A stretch of 64,000 nt of DNA from Pseudodesulfovibrio sediminis (GTDB lineage Bacteria; Desulfobacterota; Desulfovibrionia; Desulfovibrionales; Desulfovibrionaceae), in assembly GCF_020886695.1 (NCBI RefSeq), contig NZ_AP024485.1:2489001-2553000 (forward strand), given 5' to 3'. Positions within the stretch are counted from its first letter, which is position 1. Every line of letters starts with the position of its first letter. The position numbers were made by a program, and so were the translations under genes. Positions 58,441 to 64,000 of this stretch are shown in pieces. Under the pieces are notes generated by a model, which was not told the origin of the DNA, did no database searches, and saw nothing but the letters and a program-made list of their open reading frames with translations.

Positions 58441-60269
58441 CCGGAGTCCTTCGCCTGGACAACACCGCTCCTGACCCTGCCGGGGTCAACGCCATGCTCG
58501 ACGTCATGAGCCATCGGGGGCCGGATGATCGTGATGTGCGTTCGTTCGGATCGCTGGTACTCGGCCATCTGCGGCTATCCATCATTGCACCGTCACCAGA
58601 GGGACGGCAACCCATGGCTGATGTCAATGGACGGGCCTGGATCGCCTACAACGGTGAACTGTACAACTATCTTGAATTACGGAGAGAGCAGCGGGACAAA
58701 GGAGCGCGGTTTGCCACTGAAACCGACACGGAAGTTTTTTTGTCGACCCTGTTGGATTTCGGCCCGGATGTCATGAACCGTTTTAACGGCATGTGGGCGG
58801 CGGCGGTTTGGGAACCGGCTCAGCGGCGGCTTCTGTTGTGCCGGGACAGGATGGGCATCAAGCCTTTGTATTGGTATAGGGACGCTGATCATTTCGTGTT
58901 CGCGTCCGAGGTCAAGGGTGTTCTGGCCTGGATGCTGTCAGTAGGCAAACAACCCGAACTGGCCGAAGATTCGGTACAGACGTATATATCCACCGGGCTG
59001 GTGGACGGGTTGGAAGAGACTTTTTTTAAAGGCGTGCACCGCTTCCCGGCAGCCCATTATCTGGAGATCATCGACGGTAACATAGGCCCGTTTCAATGTT
59101 GGTGGAATCTGGAGGAACGCGCTGCCGAACTCCGTGAGGAACGTGGCGATTGCTCCGGTGAATCTGCGGTTGAGGAGCTGAGATTTCTGCTGGACGACGC
59201 CCTGAAGCTGCATTCCCGATCCGATGTTCCCGTGGGCGTGTGTCTGTCCGGGGGGCTGGATTCCAGCGCGGTTGCAGCCCATGCTTCTTCTCATATTCCC
59301 GGTCTGCACACCTTTACCTCTGCGTTTCCCGAGGGCGAGGAATGGAACGAGACCGAGCATGCCGAGGCGGTCAACACTCATTTCGGCCTTAGTGGTCATA
59401 CCCGGATGGTCGATGGTGCGTGTCTGATTGATACCCTGCCGGACATACTCTGGTATCTGGATGAGCCTTCGCTGGCCCTGGGGGTTTTCCCGCAGTGGCA
59501 TGTCATGCAATTGGCTGCCGAGCGAGTCACTGTAGTGCTGGACGGGCAGGGGGGAGATGAACTGTTCGGCGGTTATGATCCCTATATAGCCATATACCTT
59601 TATTCACTGCTTCAAGCGGGCGACCTCCTGAAATACCGGGAAATCTTGCGCGGGTTCCATGGCAATTATGGACAGGGTCGCGCCATGATGCTGGGTCGTG
59701 AAGTCAAGGATATCTACCGGGCCGGAAACCGTGCTGGAGCACCGGAGGGGGCCACTGAATTATTGAATGCCCGGCTGCATCTGGAGCTGACCAAAACTCG
59801 GCTGCCAGCCCTGTTGCGCTATGAGGACAGGTTGTCCATGGCATTCAGCATGGAGTCCCGGGTGCCGTTGCTTGACTACCGGCTAACGGAGTTTGCGCTT
59901 TCACTCCCGGAGTCTCTGAAAATCGGTCCCGGATGGAGCAAGTACATGCTCCGCCTCGGGCTTGATTCGACCCTGCCGGACTCCATTGTCTGGCGAAAGG
60001 ACAAGAAAGGGTTTCCCACACCGCTTATGGAGTGGATGCAGGGGGCTATGGGGCCGGAAATTATCAACACCATCAAAACGAGTGGGTTGGTGGTTGAATT
60101 CGCCGGTCAGATCACCTCGGATCAGGAGCGTGGCTGGCTGGCTGGCAACGGGAGTCAGTGGCATCTGTGGCGACGTATCTGCCTTGCAACCTGGGAGCAG
60201 AGCTATCTGTCGCGTCTTGCAAGTGAAATGCGATCACCGTCCCCTATACGCAGGAGATACGAATCATGA
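58428..60269 (+). CDS. asnB: asparagine synthetase B-like amidotransferase
   Basis: A 613-residue glutamine-dependent amidotransferase. It must start at the GTG at 58428, so that Cys2 (MCGIAGVLRL) is the N-terminal nucleophile after Met removal. The glutaminase domain includes RGPDDRDVRS and NGELYNYLELR. The synthetase domain has the PP-loop CLSGGLDSSAV (about 295-305) and SMAFSMESRVPLLDYRL. In this setting it may amidate a sugar acid rather than make asparagine; the sequence cannot tell. GGGGGAGA precedes the start. Confidence 0.93.
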   Translation: MCGIAGVLRLDNTAPDPAGVNAMLDVMSHRGPDDRDVRSFGSLVLGHLRLSIIAPSPEGRQPMADVNGRAWIAYNGELYNYLELRREQRDKGARFATETDTEVFLSTLLDFGPDVMNRFNGMWAAAVWEPAQRRLLLCRDRMGIKPLYWYRDADHFVFASEVKGVLAWMLSVGKQPELAEDSVQTYISTGLVDGLEETFFKGVHRFPAAHYLEIIDGNIGPFQCWWNLEERAAELREERGDCSGESAVEELRFLLDDALKLHSRSDVPVGVCLSGGLDSSAVAAHASSHIPGLHTFTSAFPEGEEWNETEHAEAVNTHFGLSGHTRMVDGACLIDTLPDILWYLDEPSLALGVFPQWHVMQLAAERVTVVLDGQGGDELFGGYDPYIAIYLYSLLQAGDLLKYREILRGFHGNYGQGRAMMLGREVKDIYRAGNRAGAPEGATELLNARLHLELTKTRLPALLRYEDRLSMAFSMESRVPLLDYRLTEFALSLPESLKIGPGWSKYMLRLGLDSTLPDSIVWRKDKKGFPTPLMEWMQGAMGPEIINTIKTSGLVVEFAGQITSDQERGWLAGNGSQWHLWRRICLATWEQSYLSRLASEMRSPSPIRRRYES

Positions 60270-60424
60270 TGTGCAGTTACCCGCGCATCCAGCCGGGGAA
60301 AAGAAGCGTATGGAGGATGGTCGACACATCTGGACCGAGAGTGAACACGGGAACAGAGGCCTGCCACATCTTTCAGCTCATCAAGCAACGTGGTACAATG
60401 ATTCTAGCCGCCAAAACGGAGTAA
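60266..60424 (+). CDS. possible 52-aa small protein between asnB and the cytidylyltransferase
   Basis: ATG at 60266 overlaps the asnB stop (ATGA), the frame runs 52 codons to TAA at 60422-60424, and the next gene starts 3 bp later. The product is basic with three cysteines and no known motif. The tight fit suggests translation, but a frame of this size also arises by chance (roughly one in ten). No strong ribosome binding site is visible. Confidence 0.35.
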   Translation: MMCSYPRIQPGKRSVWRMVDTSGPRVNTGTEACHIFQLIKQRGTMILAAKTE

Positions 60425-60427
60425 CTC

Positions 60428-61117
60428 ATGCGCATGTTGGGAATTATTCAATGTCGAATTTCATCCACAAGGTTGCCCGGCAAGGCGCTTATGGACTTGG
60501 GTGGGCGGACCATTCTCGAACGGGTGGTAGCACGTTCTCTCATGGCCAAGGAGCTTGATCAGGTGGTGCTGGCCACCTCCATCGAGCCTGAGGACGATGG
60601 TGTTGTCGAAGTTGGTGAGGCCATGAACATTCCTGTTGTGCGGGGCGAGCTGGATGATGTCCTGGCTCGGTACATGACAGTGCTCAAGGCGTATCCAGCC
60701 GACGGCGTGGTTCGCATTACTGCGGACAATCCATTCACCGATCCGGTCTCTGTGGACAGGGTCTGTCGTGTTTTCATGGATGAGGGGTTGGACTATGCCT
60801 ACGCCGCCTGTATTCCGTATGGAGCCGGTGCGGATGCCTTCAAATCGTCCATGTTGGAACAGGTCTGGCGTGACTCTACGCTGCCAAGGCATCGAGAGCA
60901 TATCAACACCTGGTTTCTGGATAATCATCTGGCCTGCAGTATTGGTTCCGTACCTGCACACCCAGGAGAGTCACGGCCTGACGTCTCCGTCACCTTGGAC
61001 ACAGCCGAAGATTTGGCGCGTTTGAGGCAGTTGGTCCTGCTACTGGATAATGCTGACACCGCTTCGCTTGAGGCCGTGATCAGGGCGTATGACTCTTTGC
61101 CTGCGGTTGTACGGTAA
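60428..61117 (+). CDS. SpsF-like nucleotidyltransferase (CMP-sugar activating type)
   Basis: A 229-residue cytosolic protein of the SpsF / CMP-KDO synthetase superfamily. The N-terminal IIQCRISSTRLPGKAL is the CTP-binding signature, and VVRITADNPFTDP carries the metal-binding aspartate. SVTLDTAEDLARL near the C-terminus is typical. It likely makes an activated sugar (CMP- or other NDP-linked) in the same pathway as the NeuB homologue encoded in the convergent operon. GGAG at 60420 precedes the start. Confidence 0.88.
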   Translation: MRMLGIIQCRISSTRLPGKALMDLGGRTILERVVARSLMAKELDQVVLATSIEPEDDGVVEVGEAMNIPVVRGELDDVLARYMTVLKAYPADGVVRITADNPFTDPVSVDRVCRVFMDEGLDYAYAACIPYGAGADAFKSSMLEQVWRDSTLPRHREHINTWFLDNHLACSIGSVPAHPGESRPDVSVTLDTAEDLARLRQLVLLLDNADTASLEAVIRAYDSLPAVVR

Positions 61118-61125
61118 GGTCGGTT

Positions 61126-61980
61126 TTACTTCAGCCACGAAACCGTGGTGCGGGCAAATTCTCTATATTTTTCATAATCAGCGACGAAGGCGTCATTACC
61201 CGCTTCCTTTTCCTTGAGGATGAAGGCGAGTTTTCTGATGAAATCTCCGGCAAGCAGAAGGAGACCGAGTTCTTTCTCGCTCTCATCGAGTGGTCGGATG
61301 GCTGCATACGCTTCCATAAATGTATCGAAGCCCTCCGGTATCCCTGCTGAGAGCCGGAATGCTGCGAACATGGCATCTGCAATGATCGGATTGTGGGAGA
61401 AACTTTCGAAATCAATGAGCAAAACTTTTCCGTTGACGGGGAAAATGAAGTTGTCCTGGTGCAGGTCATTGTGAACCAGAGCTGTGGGTACATGGTTTTG
61501 AGCCTTGTCTGCCTCTGCGACTATGGGAAGGAATTCTTCAAGATCAGTGCCTGCCAGGAGGCGATGAATGTCTGGTGCAGGCACGAACAGAGGCGGTCGA
61601 GTTAACGGTGCTTTGACCGTTATCATGGCTTCATGGATACATGCCACAGCTTGGGCGGCACTGGATAGCTTCACCTGGCGACTGTCGTGAATGAAATCGA
61701 AGAGGGCAAAAAAACCATCAGTGTGCTCCAGAATGAGTTTGCCTGACCTGGTTGGATGGTGTGCTGGTATTCTGCCTGTCGGTGCACAAGCAGAGAGAAT
61801 GGATTCCAGAACGGATGCACGATCTGACTCAAGACGCCAAAAACGTTTGAGGAGCAGGCTCCTGTGTTCATGTTGAACGCTGAACAAGGACCTGCCTTTG
61901 TCAAAGGGGGTTACCCGAATGTCTTTCGGCAGGCTGAAAGCGTGCAGAACCTCACTTGGGATGACAACCTTCCTCGTCAC
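61126..61980 (-). CDS. APH-family phosphotransferase
   Basis: A 284-residue aminoglycoside phosphotransferase/choline kinase-like protein. The catalytic loop is HNDLHQDNF (HxDxxxxN) and the metal motif is LIDFESFSHNP. The N-lobe is short, with LLLKRFW carrying the candidate ATP-lysine. In a glycan operon such kinases usually phosphorylate a sugar or a sugar-linked group rather than a drug. The gene overlaps the neuB-like gene by 4 bp and is the last of a three-gene operon. Confidence 0.85.
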   Translation of the reverse strand: MTRKVVIPSEVLHAFSLPKDIRVTPFDKGRSLFSVQHEHRSLLLKRFWRLESDRASVLESILSACAPTGRIPAHHPTRSGKLILEHTDGFFALFDFIHDSRQVKLSSAAQAVACIHEAMITVKAPLTRPPLFVPAPDIHRLLAGTDLEEFLPIVAEADKAQNHVPTALVHNDLHQDNFIFPVNGKVLLIDFESFSHNPIIADAMFAAFRLSAGIPEGFDTFMEAYAAIRPLDESEKELGLLLLAGDFIRKLAFILKEKEAGNDAFVADYEKYREFARTTVSWLK

Positions 61981-63020
61981 GAGATATCTTCCCAGCGTAT
62001 GAACGCGCCCTCAGAGACAGGATTGCTCAGGGTGTGCCCTTCCAGTTCGTCCCAGTGCTCCACACCAATGCCGAGTCGGGGTTTGCCGAAAGTGATGTTG
62101 GTCAGGTTAATTATGTCGCCTTGTACGAGGTTTCGTTTGGCGACCAGGGCTACCCGATGAGGGCTTTGGGGACGGAGTCCCGGTTTCATCGGTTTTTGTG
62201 GCTGACCCATGGCCTCGTATACCATGTGCATGGTGCGCAGGACTTCGGGCAGATCCTCTATGGTTACGGACCAGATGTGTTCACACGCCTCCATGAATCG
62301 GTCTCGCGAGATGGGTTTTTCGATCACCTGCGCCCCTGCGGCAACGGCGGCATGGACCATTTCATAGCCGTCAAAATGATCTGACAGTCCAACTGGTGTT
62401 TGGAAGAGCTCCATGTATCGGCTCATGACCCGAAGATTGTGCTGCCATGGCTCCCCCGGGTGTCCGTCAGGCTGGTGGTTAACGATAAGCCGTTCGCAAC
62501 CGGCATCACGAGCTATCTTGACCGCCATCTCCACTTCATGCTGCCACGCTCCCCCGGTATCCAGAACAAGCGCAAGTCCGCTCCGCGCCGCATAGCGGAT
62601 GAGCGGGTAGTGTACGATGTCTGGTGAGGCAATCTTGATTGATTCAGCGCCGATCCTGACAAGAAAATCCACCCGTTCTTCGTCGTGGGCCGTTGCCATG
62701 AAAGGGACACCTAATTGGTCTGCGAGCTTTTTTATTTCATGGTGTTGGTCAAGAGTGAACTGGTAACGGCGCATGTGATCAAGCAAGGGGACTTCATACC
62801 GTTTTCCCCGGATGCTGAAAGTCTTTATTGCCGAGTTGTCGCGCACTTCGGTTTCATAGAACAGTTCGGATTTGATGCAGTCGGCTCCTGCCTCAACTGC
62901 TTTGCGAGTCAGGTCTAGTGCCACATCAAGGTTCCCCTCATGGCAGGTCCCCAGCTCAGCGATGAAAAAGGGAGGATGACCTTCTCCGATGAGTTTCTCT
63001 CCAATTTTCACGGTATTCAT
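61977..63020 (-). CDS. divergent NeuB-family nonulosonic acid synthase with SAF domain
   Basis: A 347-residue protein. Residues 1-270 form a NeuB TIM barrel; the C-terminal 60 residues look like an antifreeze/SAF domain (VAKRNLVQGDIINLTNITFGKPR, by position 285-307). NeuB enzymes join phosphoenolpyruvate to an N-acyl hexosamine. KIASPDI and SDH (His215) are kept. The region normally EKHF is EKPI, so residue 236, a metal-ligand histidine in Neisseria NeuB, is proline. AEIGxNHxG is here AELGTCHEG, and K-F-Q is KSEL. It may have a different substrate or metal site. Overlaps both neighbours by 4 bp. Confidence 0.85.
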   Translation of the reverse strand: MNTVKIGEKLIGEGHPPFFIAELGTCHEGNLDVALDLTRKAVEAGADCIKSELFYETEVRDNSAIKTFSIRGKRYEVPLLDHMRRYQFTLDQHHEIKKLADQLGVPFMATAHDEERVDFLVRIGAESIKIASPDIVHYPLIRYAARSGLALVLDTGGAWQHEVEMAVKIARDAGCERLIVNHQPDGHPGEPWQHNLRVMSRYMELFQTPVGLSDHFDGYEMVHAAVAAGAQVIEKPISRDRFMEACEHIWSVTIEDLPEVLRTMHMVYEAMGQPQKPMKPGLRPQSPHRVALVAKRNLVQGDIINLTNITFGKPRLGIGVEHWDELEGHTLSNPVSEGAFIRWEDIS

Positions 63021-64000
63021 TTTTTTTCACCTTCGCTGTTCGGCTGTTCATTTTCGAGATATTTGATGATGGGAATTTCACGGCCGTCTACATTCAAGGT
63101 ATCACCTGTGTACTGGCCACCGTCCGGGCACAGGGTGCATCCCAGATGGTCCAGGCGTCGTTTTTCTCGCATGTCTTTGCGAAAGACCTGAAATTTTGTG
63201 GAAGTCCAGATTGCTTTCAGGGAGGTCTTCTGCACATTGCCCATGGCGTGATGCAGGTGGTAGTCGCCGTGGCAGGGGATGACCACGCCGTCCCAGGTGA
63301 TGAAAACCCGCTGAAAAGGGGACTGGCACACATACTCCGGGTCGTGTTTGATGAGCTCGGGATTTTCCCGATGCTGTTCCGCAATGACCGCAATCCTGTC
63401 TACATAGGGTTCCCAGTAGTCGAAGTATTCGGGAGTGTTCGCAATCACACCGGAAATGGTCTGCACGCGCACAAGCGGCTTGGCAGTGTTTCGGGACTTC
63501 TTCAGGCGGTATAAGGTGCGGACTATGTTGGTTATGTACTCAAAGGTGATGGGTTTGCGGATGCGTTCATACTCTTCGTTCAGTCCATCGATTGAAAACG
63601 ATATCCAGTCCAAACCTGCGTCCATGAACGCCTTGAGGGACTCCTCGTTCAGCAGTCCGCCATTTGTGAGGAAGGCAACATCTCGGATGCCTTTTTCTTT
63701 TGCATAGCGCACCATCTCCACCAGCCGTGGATTCATGGTTGGCTCGCCTCGCCAACTGAGTTTGACGGAAAAGACATTGTGCTCCGCACATTCGTCAATG
63801 ATCTTGGTGAAAAGATCGAAATCCATGAGACCGCGCATGGTCCCGTCGTCCATTTGGGAGCGGGTGCACATAGGGCATTGCAACTGGCAACTGAGTGATG
63901 TCTCGATGTCCACGGTCTGTGGGAAGTCAGGGACAATGTTCAGGCGAGGGAACCAGTGCCATTTGATACGATCCCAAAGTAGGAGCAGGAAGTGCCCACG
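63017..64000 (-). CDS. radical SAM protein with SPASM-type domain (E), 5' end cut off
   Basis: The frame stays open to the window edge, so the start lies outside; a GTG at 63913 would wrongly place the cluster motif at the very N-terminus. At least 327 residues. The upstream part reads ...RLNIVPDFPQTVDIETS, then the cluster motif CQLQCPMC and SAM motif WRGEPTMNPR. The C-terminus has VCQSPF, VIPCHGDYH and GCTLCPDGG, a SPASM arrangement. It overlaps the neuB-like gene by 4 bp. Function unknown. Confidence 0.9.
   Translation of the reverse strand, partial: RGHFLLLLWDRIKWHWFPRLNIVPDFPQTVDIETSLSCQLQCPMCTRSQMDDGTMRGLMDFDLFTKIIDECAEHNVFSVKLSWRGEPTMNPRLVEMVRYAKEKGIRDVAFLTNGGLLNEESLKAFMDAGLDWISFSIDGLNEEYERIRKPITFEYITNIVRTLYRLKKSRNTAKPLVRVQTISGVIANTPEYFDYWEPYVDRIAVIAEQHRENPELIKHDPEYVCQSPFQRVFITWDGVVIPCHGDYHLHHAMGNVQKTSLKAIWTSTKFQVFRKDMREKRRLDHLGCTLCPDGGQYTGDTLNVDGREIPIIKYLENEQPNSEGEKK

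Overview
The window looks like chromosomal DNA of a sulfate-reducing deltaproteobacterium of the Desulfovibrionaceae, most like Desulfovibrio or Pseudodesulfovibrio. This is inferred from gene families and gene order: a DUF4390-NtrY pair, a TorT-type sensor pair, many radical SAM enzymes in a surface-glycan locus, and fairly GC-rich DNA with strong AGGAGG-type ribosome binding sites. I see no tRNA, rRNA, CRISPR array, insertion sequence or prophage. Both ends cut through genes.

Layout. 1-4700: a truncated Cys/Met-metabolism PLP enzyme, a chemoreceptor and two small unknown proteins. 4855-13310: one tight nucleoside uptake and degradation operon (Bmp-type ABC importer, then cdd, deoC, deoA/pdp, deoB), ending against a convergent CAT-like acetyltransferase. 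14454-16178: an RTX-type secreted protein behind an AT-rich promoter region. 16299-17790: an SPFH-NfeD membrane pair. 18474-20239: a metal(loid)-responsive module of ArsR repressor, ArsP-type permease and CPxC thioredoxin-like protein, with two matching operator palindromes. 20319-26465: a TorT-like/histidine kinase pair and DUF4390-NtrY. 26555-37307: housekeeping and stress genes (ABC_sub_bind protein, TIGR01777 epimerase, AhpC-type peroxiredoxin, M16C peptidase, NtrX-like regulator, geranylgeranyl-reductase-like flavoprotein). 37502-64000: a Maf/DUF115 protein, NadE, and a large nonulosonate/acetamido-sugar glycan locus in opposing operons. It holds at least five radical SAM proteins, a divergent NeuB, an SpsF-like cytidylyltransferase, AsnB, several methyltransferases and several glycosyltransferases.

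Most interesting signals. (1) The gene-free stretch 28609-29199 has, on the minus strand, a sigma70 promoter with an exact 17-bp spacer. It is flanked by two near-identical 17-bp Fur-like palindromes and followed about 120 nt later by a strong terminator hairpin. The predicted RNA starts with a C/U-rich anti-Shine-Dalgarno segment, so I call a candidate iron- or peroxide-regulated small RNA. Its 3' stem-loop module recurs just after the peroxiredoxin gene. (2) The ArsR module has a pair of CATTTGGC-N6-GCCAAATG operators, one centred on the -10 box of arsR. (3) The glycan locus contains a NeuB homologue that has lost one expected metal-binding histidine, and a radical SAM protein whose SPASM-like cysteine region lies before the radical SAM domain. 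Three unrecognised or weakly recognised genes sit between enzyme genes in the same operon.

How parts work together: the nucleoside operon imports nucleosides, deaminates cytidine and phosphorolyses pyrimidine nucleosides. It then isomerises the pentose-1-phosphate and splits deoxyribose-5-phosphate to glyceraldehyde-3-phosphate and acetaldehyde. The glycan region plausibly makes and activates unusual sugars for flagellin or the cell surface, consistent with the nearby Maf/DUF115 protein.
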